A stretch of 64,000 bases of DNA from Streptomyces phaeolivaceus. Lineage in GTDB: Bacteria; Actinomycetota; Actinomycetes; Streptomycetales; Streptomycetaceae. The notes beneath the pieces were generated by a model that worked only from the letters and a program-made list of their open reading frames with translations, ran no database searches and was not told the origin of the DNA. Every line of letters starts with the position of its first letter. The stretch's first letter is position 1. Positions 16,360-24,818 of this stretch are shown here, one piece after another. The translations under genes and the position numbers were made by a program. The DNA lies in contig NZ_CP045096.1 of NCBI RefSeq assembly GCF_009184865.1, positions 7,006,001-7,070,000 of the forward strand. The letters run 5' to 3'.

Positions 16360-17724
16360 CTGTCCGATCAGTGTGTCATCACGCGGGAAATCACGGTAGC
16401 CAAGGGCGTGTTCGCCCCGGGGCATCTGGGGGAACTCACCCGGATCATCCCGTTCGAGATGGTCGATGCGGTCCTTGCCGAGACCGGTGCTGTCCAGCAA
16501 CGGCTGCGGAAGATTCCCGCCCGGGTGGTGGTCTACCTGCTGCTGGCCGCGGCCCTGTTCGAGGACTGCGGCTACCTGGCCGTCTGGCGCAGGCTCACCG
16601 CCGCGCTGGAGACGATACCGGTCGTGAAGATCACCGGCGCGGGGCTCTGGGACGCCCGCAGGCGTCTGGGCGTGCGGCCCATGCGGGCCCTGTTCGATCT
16701 GCTGCGCGGGCCGGCCACGGTGATCCGCACCCGCGGCGCCCGCTTCAAGGGCCTGCTGGCCGTTGCGATCGACGGCACCTACCTCGACGTTCCCGACAGC
16801 CCGCCGCACCGGGCCCGTCTGGGCAAGGGGTCCAACCGGTTCGGAACTGCCGGCTACCCGCAGATCTGCCTGACCGCGCTGGTGGCCTGTGGCACCCGGG
16901 CGATCCTGGATGCCGCCTTCGGACCGCGCTCCCAGGGAGAGACCGGACACGGCAGGCGGCTCATGCGCTCCCTGCACGCCGGAATGATCGTCCTGCTGGA
17001 CCGGGGCTTTTCGGGCAACGCGTTCCTGACAGCCGTCGCCGCCACCGAAGCCTCCTTCCTCGCACGCATCACTGCCACCCGCAAACCTCCCGTCCTGGCC
17101 CGCTTCGGCGACGGCTCCCACCTCTCCCGCTTCGGCGCCCTCGAGGTCCGCATCATCGAATGCGAGATCACCGTCACCACCAGCCAGGGCCGCCGCACCG
17201 GGCTCTACCGGCTGGCCACCAACCTCCTGGACCACCACCGCTACCCGGCATCCGACCTGGTCAGTCTGTATCACGAGCGGTGGGAAGTGGAGTCCGCCTA
17301 CTTCGCGATCAAGAAAACGATGCTGGGCCGGCGGGTCCTGCGCTCCACCACTCCGCCCGGCATCGCCCAGGAGGTCTACGCCCTGCTGAGCGCCTACCAG
17401 GCCCTGCGGATCGCTATCGCCGACGCCACCGGGGCCACACCCGGAACAGACCCGGACCGGGCCAGCTTCAGCGTTGCCCTGCGATGCGCCCGCGACCAGA
17501 TCGTCCAGGCCGCGGGCATCATCGCCGGCACCACGATCGACCTCGTCGGGACGATCGGCCGAACCGTCCTGGAACACCTCATGCCCGCCCGCCGCCTCCG
17601 CATCAGCCCCCGCGCAGTGAAACGACCCCTGTCCCGATACGCCTACAAAAGCCTCAATATCGACCGACGCACCTACACAGCCACCCTCAGCATCAACATC
17701 TTGACGCCGACGATCAGCCCATAA
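16360..17724 (+). CDS. IS4-family DDE transposase
   Basis: About 454 residues. The catalytic triad is visible: the first Asp in VAIDGTYLDVP, the second Asp in VLLDRGFSGNAF, and the Glu in the IS4 signature YHERWEVESAYFAIK (Y-x2-R-x3-E-x6-K). The N-terminal helix-rich region (VFAPGHLGELTRIIPFEMVD) is typical of the family. The start is uncertain: GGAGG at 16350-16354 lies 5 nt before a CTG (16360) that begins LSDQCVITREITV, while a GTG at 16408 has a poor site and a TTG at 16255 has none. The stop lies 15 bp before the right end. The reading frame is intact, so the protein is probably active. Confidence 0.9.
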   Translation: MSDQCVITREITVAKGVFAPGHLGELTRIIPFEMVDAVLAETGAVQQRLRKIPARVVVYLLLAAALFEDCGYLAVWRRLTAALETIPVVKITGAGLWDARRRLGVRPMRALFDLLRGPATVIRTRGARFKGLLAVAIDGTYLDVPDSPPHRARLGKGSNRFGTAGYPQICLTALVACGTRAILDAAFGPRSQGETGHGRRLMRSLHAGMIVLLDRGFSGNAFLTAVAATEASFLARITATRKPPVLARFGDGSHLSRFGALEVRIIECEITVTTSQGRRTGLYRLATNLLDHHRYPASDLVSLYHERWEVESAYFAIKKTMLGRRVLRSTTPPGIAQEVYALLSAYQALRIAIADATGATPGTDPDRASFSVALRCARDQIVQAAGIIAGTTIDLVGTIGRTVLEHLMPARRLRISPRAVKRPLSRYAYKSLNIDRRTYTATLSINILTPTISP

Positions 17725-17739
17725 CTTCACGGCCTTGCC
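17722..17739 (-). repeat. IS right terminal inverted repeat
   Basis: Perfect complement of 16223-16240, overlapping the last codons of the transposase region. Confidence 0.85.
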
Positions 17740-17745
17740 CTAAAA
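17740..17745. repeat. Target-site duplication CTAAAA, right copy
   Basis: Same six bases as at 16217-16222, on the other side of the element. Confidence 0.65.
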
Positions 17746-17786
17746 GAGCCAGGCCCCCGCGGCTCTGAAAGGCGACCGGCGGTGGG

Positions 17787-17822
17787 CCTGAAAAGCAGGG
17801 GGCGCAGCCCCTGCTTTTCAGG
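17787..17822. terminator. 15-bp perfect hairpin in the repeat-rich intergenic region
   Basis: Arms CCTGAAAAGCAGGGG (17787-17801) and CCCCTGCTTTTCAGG (17808-17822) pair perfectly around a 6-nt loop. It directly adjoins dispersed-repeat copy 3. It could act as a terminator or an mRNA-end structure; no gene ends immediately upstream. Confidence 0.5.
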
Positions 17823-17851
17823 GGCGCGGGGAACTGCGCGACCAGCCCCCA
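17819..17851 (+). repeat. Dispersed intergenic repeat, copy 3
   Basis: CAGGGGCGCGGGGAACTGCG followed by CGACCAGCCCCCA, a near-consensus forward copy and the partner of copy 2 across the insertion sequence. Confidence 0.75.
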
Positions 17852-17917
17852 CCCACCCGCACCCGACGTACGACCCACCCGCACCCGACGTACGACCCAC
17901 CCGCACCCGACGTACGC
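17852..17917 (+). repeat. Three tandem copies of a 22-bp unit
   Basis: Units at 17852, 17874 and 17896 read CCCACCCGCACCCGACGTAC plus two bases; the third differs in its last base only. They follow dispersed-repeat copy 3 and lie about 200 bp upstream of the binding-protein gene. The array has no spacers, so it is not CRISPR. It is a likely length-variable locus between strains. Confidence 0.85.
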
Positions 17918-18114
17918 CCCACCCGCGCCCACCCGAAGGGGCGGCGCGTCCAAACGGGTGGGTTCCGCCGCACCCCCCGTCGTGTCGGCCACCCCGCAGG
18001 GACCCCGTCCTCTTCAGTGGGCCGCATCCGTCTGATCAGCTCCATATACCGCCGAACGTGATCAGAGCCACCCCCGTCCCCGTTCTCCCACCGCGGAGCG
18101 AGGAGGTCGCAGTG

Positions 18115-20394
18115 ATGCCGATTCCCCACGACCGCGATCGTCACGACCGCGTCCGACCCGACCGTGTCCGACCGCGCGCCCTGCGCCGCTCACTCGCGTT
18201 CCTGGCCGTCGGCGCGCTCACGATGCCCCTGCTGAGCGGATGCGGTGAGGAGGACCCGGCGGGCAGACCCGTCGCCGAGCAGGACATCGCGCCCGCCGCA
18301 CGGAACCTGGTCGCCGACGGTGGCACCCTGAGCTGGGCCGTGGACGCCGTACCGGAGACGCTGAACACCTTCCAGGCGGACGCCGACCCGGCCACGTCAC
18401 GGATCGCCGGCGCCGTGCTGCCGTCGATGTACCGCCTCGACACCAGCGGGCGCCCGCAGATCAACTCCGACTATCTGGAGTCCGCGAAGGTCGTCGAGCG
18501 CGAGCCCCGGCAGGTCGTCCTCTACAAGCTCCACCAGGAGGCGGTGTGGAGCGACGGCCGGGAGATCGGCGCCGCCGACTTCGCCGCGCAGTGGCGGGCC
18601 CTGTCCGGCAAGGACTCCGCGTACTGGACCGCCAGGAACGCCGGGTACGAGCGCATCGAGAAGATCGAACGCGGTGACAACGACCTGGAGGTCCGGGTCA
18701 CCTTCGCCCGTCCGTACGCCGACTGGAAGTCGCTGTTCTCGCCGCTGTACCCGAAGCAGGTCATGGGCACGCCCGACGCCTTCAACGACGGCGCCCGCAA
18801 GAAGCTCAAGGTCACCGCCGGTCCCTTCGCGCTGAAGGAGATCGACCGCGAGGACGGCGAGGTCACGCTCGCCCGCAACCCCCGCTGGTGGGGCCGCACC
18901 GCCAAGCTCTCCGAGCTGGTGCTGCGTGCCGTGCCGCGTGCCGAGCGCGCGAAGGCGCTGGCCGAGGGCAAGGTCGACATCGCCGAGATCGACTCGGAGC
19001 AGGCCGAGCGGATCATGCTCGCCGCCCCCGCGAAGAAGTCGCAGGGCGCCGGTCCGCTCTCCGAGGACAGCCCTCTCGGCCAGGACGGCACCCCCGCCGC
19101 CCACGGCCCCGACGCCGGTCTGACCCCCGCGAAGTCGATGCGGTCCTGGGCCGTCGCGCACGGCTCCGACGAGGAGGCCGCGGACGACGAGGCCGGCGCC
19201 CGGAAGAAGCGGCGCGCGGCGGTCGCCGAGTACACCGCCCAGCAGTCCGCGCTGCGCGGCTTCGCCGTCCGCCGGTCCCTGGAGCCCGCCTTCACCCAGC
19301 TCGCCCTGAACGGCTCCGAGGGCCCTCTCTCCGACGAGCGCGTCCGCCGCGCGGTGGCCCGTGCCATCGACCGGGAGAAGCTGGCCGCCCTCGTCCTGGA
19401 GCCCCTCGGCCTGCCCGCGGAACCCGTCGGCAGCCACCTCGCCCTCGCCGGGCAGGCCGCCTACGCCGACAACAGCGGCGCCCTCGGCGGCCAGGACACC
19501 GACGAGGCCCGCGCCCTCCTCGCCGACGCCGGCTGGGAACGCGGCGGCCCCCTCCAGCCCGTCCCGGAGGGCAAGAAGGCGGCCGGCGCGGAAGGGGAGA
19601 AGGACGAGCAGGACGAGAAGGGCGAGGGGAAGCGCGGCTCCGGTTCCGGTTCCGGTTCCGGTTCCGGTTCCGAGGACGAGAGCACGTACGTCGTCGGTGA
19701 CGACAACAAGCCGTACGACGGCGACGAGAACCTCGCGCAGGACGGCAAGCAGTTCAAGCCGGGCAGTGCGCCCGGCGCGTACGCCCCGCAGGGGACGCGG
19801 GCGCCCGCCGACGCCGCGCGGGGGCCGCTCGCCAAGAACGGCAAGCTGCTGACGCTGCGGTTCGTCCTGCCGTCGGGACCGGGCACGGAGTCGCTGCGGG
19901 CCGTCGGGCAGCGGATCGCGACGATGCTGGAACGCGTCGGGATCCGGACCGAGATCACCAAGGTCCCCGACGAGAGCTACTTCAAGGACCACATCGCGAA
20001 CGGGCAGTACGACCTCGCGCTGTACTCCTGGCCGGCCTCCGCGTACCCCGCCACCGACGCCCGGCCGATCTACGCCAAGCCGGTGCCCGCGGCCGACGGC
20101 TCGCTGAGCGTGGAGCAGAACTACACGCGCGTCGGCACGGACCGGGTCGACCAGCTCTTCGACCAGGCCGTGGCCAGCCTCGACGAGTCCGAGACCCGCT
20201 CCCTGATCCGCAAGGCGGACGCCCGTATCTGGGCCGCCGCCGGATCCATCCCCCTCTACCAGCGGCCCCAGCTCGTCGCCGCCCGCACCACCCTCGCCAA
20301 CGCGGGCGCCTTCGGCTTCCAGACCCCCGTCTACGAGGACATGGGCTTCCTGAAGAAGGGGGCGAAGGGCCCGGCGCGACCGACGGAGAAATAG
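18115..20394 (+). CDS. Orphan family-5 (oligopeptide) ABC substrate-binding lipoprotein
   Basis: ATG 18115 is 8 nt after AGGAGG; the frame is open upstream but that part is repeat DNA. The 759-residue product has an Arg-rich start, a hydrophobic stretch and the lipobox LLSGC (Cys43), so it is an extracellular lipoprotein. Family-5 features follow: LYKLHQEAVWSDGREIGAAD, RAIDREKLAALV, and the C-terminal DLALYSWPA and RADARIWAAAGSIPLYQR-like segments. It is longer than usual (500-600) because of two charged low-complexity insertions, near 330-375 and 490-585, the latter with a Gly-Ser repeat coded by GGTTCC hexamers. No permease or ATPase gene adjoins it; it may work with the bldK or opp permeases nearby. 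Confidence 0.88.
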   Translation: MPIPHDRDRHDRVRPDRVRPRALRRSLAFLAVGALTMPLLSGCGEEDPAGRPVAEQDIAPAARNLVADGGTLSWAVDAVPETLNTFQADADPATSRIAGAVLPSMYRLDTSGRPQINSDYLESAKVVEREPRQVVLYKLHQEAVWSDGREIGAADFAAQWRALSGKDSAYWTARNAGYERIEKIERGDNDLEVRVTFARPYADWKSLFSPLYPKQVMGTPDAFNDGARKKLKVTAGPFALKEIDREDGEVTLARNPRWWGRTAKLSELVLRAVPRAERAKALAEGKVDIAEIDSEQAERIMLAAPAKKSQGAGPLSEDSPLGQDGTPAAHGPDAGLTPAKSMRSWAVAHGSDEEAADDEAGARKKRRAAVAEYTAQQSALRGFAVRRSLEPAFTQLALNGSEGPLSDERVRRAVARAIDREKLAALVLEPLGLPAEPVGSHLALAGQAAYADNSGALGGQDTDEARALLADAGWERGGPLQPVPEGKKAAGAEGEKDEQDEKGEGKRGSGSGSGSGSGSEDESTYVVGDDNKPYDGDENLAQDGKQFKPGSAPGAYAPQGTRAPADAARGPLAKNGKLLTLRFVLPSGPGTESLRAVGQRIATMLERVGIRTEITKVPDESYFKDHIANGQYDLALYSWPASAYPATDARPIYAKPVPAADGSLSVEQNYTRVGTDRVDQLFDQAVASLDESETRSLIRKADARIWAAAGSIPLYQRPQLVAARTTLANAGAFGFQTPVYEDMGFLKKGAKGPARPTEK

Positions 20395-20474
20395 GAGATC
20401 ATTCCCCGGAGACCTCGGCCGCCGCCCCGTATCCACGCGGGCGGCGGCCGACGTACGGGGAGGGGAGGGACCGG

Positions 20475-21119
20475 GTGGGATACGGCTCGGTGGGTCGGAG
20501 TCGCGCGGCGGCTGTGTTGGTGGTGGTGGCGGTGGGGGCGACGGCCTGCACCGGTGGGTCCGGTGACGGGGCCGGCGGGGGCGAAGGGAGCGCACGGGCC
20601 GTGTCGTCCTGTGCGGACGGCGCGTACGCCTGGTCCGGTGTCCGGCAGCGGACAGGGCTGACGGCGCTCGGTGAGCCGGTCACCTTCGCGAAGGGGACGG
20701 ACTCCTACGAGACCCGGCTGGAGCCCCTGGACACGGAGGCGGTCCACCGGCCCACGGTCACCGGCGCGCCCCGGGGCGTGGCTCCGGCCCGGGTGATCAA
20801 GGCGCTGGGCGCGCATCTGAAGGCGGAGGAACCGCTCGCGGGCCCGGACGAGGAGGAAGTGCCCGAGGAGACGGCCTTCGGCTGGCACGCCGGGGAACTC
20901 GAGGGCGCGTACTACCTCTGGCAGGAGATCGGGTTCGTCGACGCCGATTTCGCCTACACCTGCGGGGACGCCGAGCCGGTGCGGGGCCATGTCCGCACCT
21001 GGGAGAAGGCCGGTCAGGGGTTCCTGTCCTGCGACACCCCGCCGGACGGCGAGGCCGGCCGGGTGGCCGCCGAGAAGCTGTGTCCGGCCGGTTCGCGGGC
21101 GGCGGCCGGGGAGGTCTGA
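20475..21119 (+). CDS. Lipoprotein of unknown function, 214 aa
   Basis: GTG 20475 follows GGGGAGGGA. A signal sequence (RSRAAAVLVVVAVGATAC) ends in a lipobox with Cys25, so the mature protein is anchored outside the membrane. The body is acidic with four further cysteines (SSCADG, YTCGDAEP, LSCDTPP, KLCPAG), which could form two disulfides. No known domain is recognised. It begins 80 bp after the binding protein and may be cotranscribed with it; a TACGAT promoter for typA follows. Confidence 0.72.
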   Translation: MGYGSVGRSRAAAVLVVVAVGATACTGGSGDGAGGGEGSARAVSSCADGAYAWSGVRQRTGLTALGEPVTFAKGTDSYETRLEPLDTEAVHRPTVTGAPRGVAPARVIKALGAHLKAEEPLAGPDEEEVPEETAFGWHAGELEGAYYLWQEIGFVDADFAYTCGDAEPVRGHVRTWEKAGQGFLSCDTPPDGEAGRVAAEKLCPAGSRAAAGEV

Positions 21120-21218
21120 GTCACACCGGGGACCCGCCGAGCTGGGGCCGGGCCGGTCCCGGGCCCGTCCCGGGCCGGTCCCGGACCGGCCCGGGGAGCC
21201 CGCGCGTCCGCGGCCCCG

Positions 21219-21224
21219 TACGAT
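21219..21224 (+). promoter_or_regulatory. Candidate -10 box (TACGAT) for typA
   Basis: TACGAT matches TANNNT and would give a leader of about 97 nt before the typA ATG. The -35 region is not distinct. Confidence 0.35.
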
Positions 21225-21327
21225 GGGGTGAGGCCGTGGCGTGTCCAGCCCGGCAGGGTCCGCGCGACAGATGTCAGCACAGACGTCAGCGCAGGCCGTC
21301 CGCACACTCCGGGAGAAGCGCCTCACT

Positions 21328-23244
21328 ATGGCTGTGACCGAAACGCGTCACGACATCCGCAACGTCGCCATCGTCGCCCACGTCGACCACGGCAAGACCA
21401 CTCTGGTCGACGCCATGCTCAAGCAGGCCGGTGCCTTCGCCGCGCACGCCGCCGAGTCGCTCGACGACCGCATGATGGACTCGAACGACCTGGAGCGTGA
21501 GAAGGGCATCACGATCCTCGCCAAGAACACGGCGGTGAAGTACCACCCGAAGGATGGCGGCGACGTCATCACCATCAACATCATCGACACCCCCGGCCAC
21601 GCCGACTTCGGTGGTGAGGTCGAGCGCGGTCTGTCGATGGTGGACGCGGTCGTGCTGCTCGTCGACGCCTCCGAGGGTCCGCTGCCGCAGACCCGCTTCG
21701 TGCTGCGCAAGGCCCTCCAGCAGCGTCTGCCGGTCATCCTGTGCATCAACAAGACGGACCGCGCGGACTCGCGCATCGACGAGGTCGTCAACGAGACCTA
21801 CGACCTCTTCCTCGACCTCGACGCCGACGAGGACCAGATCGAGTTCCCCATCGTCTACGCGTGTGCGCGTGACGGTGTCGCCTCGCTGACCAAGCCGACG
21901 GACGGCACCGTCCCGGCCGACAGCAACAGCCTGGAGCCGTTCTTCTCCACGATCCTGTCGCACGTCCCGGCCCCGAAGTACGACATCGAGGCGCCGCTCC
22001 AGGCCCACGTCACCAACCTGGACGCCGACAACTTCCTCGGCCGTATCGCGCTGCTCCGCGTCGAGCAGGGCGAGCTGCGCAAGGGCCAGACCGTCACCTG
22101 GATCAAGCGCGACGGCACCATGTCCAACGTCCGCATCACCGAGCTGATGATGACCGAGGCGCTCACCCGCAAGCCCGCCGAGGTGGCCGGCCCCGGTGAC
22201 ATCTGCGCCGTCGCCGGTATCCCGGACATCATGATCGGCGAGACCCTCGCCGACCCCGAGAACCCGATCGCGCTGCCGCTGATCACGGTCGACGAGCCGG
22301 CGATCTCCATGACTATCGGCACGAACACCTCGCCGCTGGTCGGCCGCGGTGGCACGGGCAAGGGCGCGGAGAACAAGGCCGCGGTCAAGGACCGCAAGGT
22401 CACCGCCCGCCAGGTCAAGGACCGCCTCGACCGCGAGCTGGTCGGCAACGTCAGCCTCCGGGTCCTCGACACCGAGCGTCCCGACGCCTGGGAGGTGCAG
22501 GGCCGCGGTGAGCTGGCGCTCGCCATCCTGGTCGAGCAGATGCGCCGCGAGGGCTTCGAGCTGACCATCGGCAAGCCGCAGGTCGTCACCAAGGACGTCG
22601 ACGGCAAGGTCCACGAGCCCGTCGAGCGCATGACGATCGACGTGCCCGAGGAGCACATGGGCGCGGTCACACAGCTCATGGGTGTCCGCAAGGGCCGGAT
22701 GGACAACATGTCGAACCACGGCTCCGGCTGGGTCCGCATGGAGTTCGTCGTCCCGTCCCGCGGCCTCATCGGCTTCCGTACGGAGTTCCTGACCGGCACA
22801 CGCGGCACGGGCATCGCCCACTCCATCCACGAGGGCCACGAGCCGTGGTTCGGCACGCTGACGACCCGTAACAACGGCTCGCTCGTCGCCGACCGCTCCG
22901 GCGCCGTCACCGCGTTCGCGATGACGAATCTCCAGGAGCGCGGTGTGCTGTTCACCGACCCCGGCACCGAGGTGTACGAGGGCATGATCGTCGGTGAGAA
23001 CTCGCGCTCCGACGACATGGACGTGAACATCACCAAGGAGAAGAAGCTCACGAACATGCGGTCGTCCTCGGCCGACTCGTTCGAGGCGATCGTCCCGCCG
23101 CGCAAGCTCTCCCTGGAGCAGTCCCTGGAGTTCTGCCGCGACGACGAGTGCGTCGAGGTGACCCCGGAGGCCGTACGCATCCGCAAGGTCAACCTGGACG
23201 CCCGGGAGCGCGCGCGGGCCGCGAGCCGCGCCAAGCACGGCTGA
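21328..23244 (+). CDS. typA: Translational GTPase TypA/BipA
   Basis: 638 residues from ATG 21328, after GGGAGAAG. G motifs: G1 AHVDHGKTT, G2 EREKGITI, G3 DTPGHADF and G4 NKTDRADS. The EF-G-like domains III and V and the TypA-specific C-terminal domain follow (GKPQVVTKD, VPSRGLIGFRTEFLT, GTGIAHSIHEGHEPW). TypA is a ribosome-binding GTPase needed for growth under cold or other stress and for 50S assembly in other bacteria. It sits just upstream of bldK, as I recall for S. coelicolor, and is transcribed alone: a terminator follows at 23302. Confidence 0.96.
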   Translation: MAVTETRHDIRNVAIVAHVDHGKTTLVDAMLKQAGAFAAHAAESLDDRMMDSNDLEREKGITILAKNTAVKYHPKDGGDVITINIIDTPGHADFGGEVERGLSMVDAVVLLVDASEGPLPQTRFVLRKALQQRLPVILCINKTDRADSRIDEVVNETYDLFLDLDADEDQIEFPIVYACARDGVASLTKPTDGTVPADSNSLEPFFSTILSHVPAPKYDIEAPLQAHVTNLDADNFLGRIALLRVEQGELRKGQTVTWIKRDGTMSNVRITELMMTEALTRKPAEVAGPGDICAVAGIPDIMIGETLADPENPIALPLITVDEPAISMTIGTNTSPLVGRGGTGKGAENKAAVKDRKVTARQVKDRLDRELVGNVSLRVLDTERPDAWEVQGRGELALAILVEQMRREGFELTIGKPQVVTKDVDGKVHEPVERMTIDVPEEHMGAVTQLMGVRKGRMDNMSNHGSGWVRMEFVVPSRGLIGFRTEFLTGTRGTGIAHSIHEGHEPWFGTLTTRNNGSLVADRSGAVTAFAMTNLQERGVLFTDPGTEVYEGMIVGENSRSDDMDVNITKEKKLTNMRSSSADSFEAIVPPRKLSLEQSLEFCRDDECVEVTPEAVRIRKVNLDARERARAASRAKHG

Positions 23245-23674
23245 TCCACCGGACGTCCTGACGTTCCCGAAGTACCTGACGTTCCGTCAACACCTGTCTG
23301 TGAAGCCCCGGTTCTCCGTACTCTGGAGGGCCGGGCTTCCGGTCTGCCCGCACGGGGGCGGATCCACCGTTCCGTTGACTGTCTGCGAGCTGTGAAGCGC
23401 TGTTCGGATATCGGTGTCCCGGCGATCAAGTTTCGGACATGTAAACAAAAATCGTACCCCGATTGTCCGCTTCGCCGGTTTCTCTTACCGCTTGTCAAGC
23501 GCGACCAGGTGTCAATCTTTGCAATTTTTGCTCAAAATATGGACGGTAGGGAGATCCCTATGCCTTCCGCCCTTGACGCGCGTTGACCCATTTGGCGAAA
23601 GTTCCCCCAAACCACAGAACCTGCCGGTAACTGTGCTGCGCTCAACTCTCCAACCCCCCGGGGGAAGAACAGAC
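23245..23674. other. AT-richer regulatory region upstream of bldK
   Basis: Beyond the typA terminator, bases 23430-23550 are strikingly AT-rich for this genome (ATGTAAACAAAAATCG, GCAATTTTTGCTCAAAATAT). A TTGTCA at 23492 could be a -35 box, but no good -10 is spaced from it. I see no gene here. This is the likely control region of the developmentally regulated bldK operon. Confidence 0.5.
23302..23339 (+). terminator. Terminator after typA
   Basis: GAAGCCCCGG and CCGGGCTTC pair with one bulge, and an inner CTCC/GGAG stem extends the hairpin, 58 nt after the typA stop. Confidence 0.6.
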
Positions 23675-24715
23675 ATGACCAGTCCAACCAAGGCCGAGGG
23701 CTCCGGGTCCACGGTCGCCTTGGACCCCGAGCTCGAGGCGACCGCCGAGGTCGCCAAGGGTGAACAGAAGCTTGAGGGTCGTTCCCCCGGCCAGTTGATG
23801 TGGCAACGGTTCAAGCGTGACCGTACGGGAGTCATCTCCGCGTGCGTAGTGATTTTCTTCTTCGCCATCGCCGCGCTCGCGCCGGTGATCGCGAGCCTGT
23901 ACGGCAAGAACCCCTACACGCTGTACGCGCAGGAGCCCGACTTCCCGTTCCTGCTCGACGACTTCGCGATGCCCACCGGTTCCTTCGGTGGCATGTCGGG
24001 TGACTTCTGGTTCGGCGTCGAGCCGAAGCTGGGCCGCGACGTGTTCACGATGCTGCTGTACGGCATGCGGACGTCGCTGTACATGGCGGTCATCGTCACC
24101 GTGTTCAGCGTGGTCACCGGTGTGCTCATCGGCATGATCGGCGGCTACTTCGGCGGTCGTGTCGACTACTGGGTGGGCCGGATCACCGACTTCTTCCTGG
24201 GCTTCCCCCAGCAGCTGTTCTTCATCGCCTTCATGCCGGTCGTCACCGCGCTCTTCGTCGACCCGCGTGACGAGACGCCGACCTATCTGCGGGCCGTGGC
24301 CATCGTCCTGGTGATGTGGTTCCTCGGCTGGATGGGCCTCGCCCGTCTGGTGCGCAGCTCGGTGCTCTCCCTGCGTGAGCGTGAGTTCGTGGAGGCGGCC
24401 AAGGTGTCCGGGGCCTCGCCCTGGCGCATCGTGCGCAAGGAGATCCTGCCGAACATCGTCACCCCGATCCTGGTGCAGGGCACGTACATCCTGCCCAGCA
24501 CGATCCTCTCCATCGCCTTCCTCTCGTTCGTCGGCGTCGGCTTCCCCGAGCCCACCCCCGACTGGGGCCGGATGTTCGCCGTCGGCGCCGATGTCTACGA
24601 GCAGGACCCGATGTTCATGTTCTTCCCGGGCGTGGCCATGGTGGTCTTCGTGCTCTGCTTCAACCTTCTCGGCGACTCCGTCCGGGACGCTTTCGACCCC
24701 AAGACCGGACGGTAA
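23675..24715 (+). CDS. bldKA: BldK oligopeptide ABC transporter permease (OppC type)
   Basis: ATG 23675 follows GGGGGAAG. 346 residues: a charged cytoplasmic N-terminus, a first TM (GVISACVVIFFFAIAALAPVI), then the BPD_transp_1 core with five TMs and the EAA loop EFVEAAKVSGASPWRIVRKE that docks the ATPases. The extended external loop (FWFGVEPKLGRDVFTMLLYG) is typical of OppC/DppC. The gene order permease-lipoprotein-permease-ATPase-ATPase matches S. coelicolor bldKABCDE, an importer of an extracellular oligopeptide signal needed for aerial growth. It is assigned by order and family; alignment would confirm it. Confidence 0.85.
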   Translation: MTSPTKAEGSGSTVALDPELEATAEVAKGEQKLEGRSPGQLMWQRFKRDRTGVISACVVIFFFAIAALAPVIASLYGKNPYTLYAQEPDFPFLLDDFAMPTGSFGGMSGDFWFGVEPKLGRDVFTMLLYGMRTSLYMAVIVTVFSVVTGVLIGMIGGYFGGRVDYWVGRITDFFLGFPQQLFFIAFMPVVTALFVDPRDETPTYLRAVAIVLVMWFLGWMGLARLVRSSVLSLREREFVEAAKVSGASPWRIVRKEILPNIVTPILVQGTYILPSTILSIAFLSFVGVGFPEPTPDWGRMFAVGADVYEQDPMFMFFPGVAMVVFVLCFNLLGDSVRDAFDPKTGR

Positions 24716-24818
24716 TCGTCCATTGGTGGGTGGGGGGACTGCCGCCCCCGACCCGGGTCCGCCCGGGCCGTCAGGCAGTACTCGTGGACAACTATCGACA
24801 GGTAGGTGCATAGGCATC

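Larger units (their letters stand above)
16223..17739 (+). mobile_element. Complete IS4-family insertion sequence (1517 bp)
   Basis: Terminal inverted repeats are perfect over 18 bp: GGCAAGGCCGTGAAGTTA at 16223-16240 and its complement at 17722-17739. After a one-base offset, GGGCT continues on both sides. CTAAAA duplicated on both flanks is the likely 6-bp target duplication, shorter than the 8-12 bp usual for IS4 relatives. A single intact transposase gene fills the element. Intact ends, duplication and reading frame point to recent transposition. It entered an intergenic dispersed repeat, so no gene is broken. Confidence 0.9.

Noticed and set aside
12871..17730. Very long minus-strand open frame (about 1,600 codons) running from sdhA through the anchor region and the insertion sequence
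   Set aside because: Only the part up to ATG 14823 has flavoprotein motifs; the rest is antisense to real genes and stays open because of high GC.
17852..17917. Short direct repeats considered as a CRISPR array
   Set aside because: Units are contiguous with no spacers and no cas genes are in the window.
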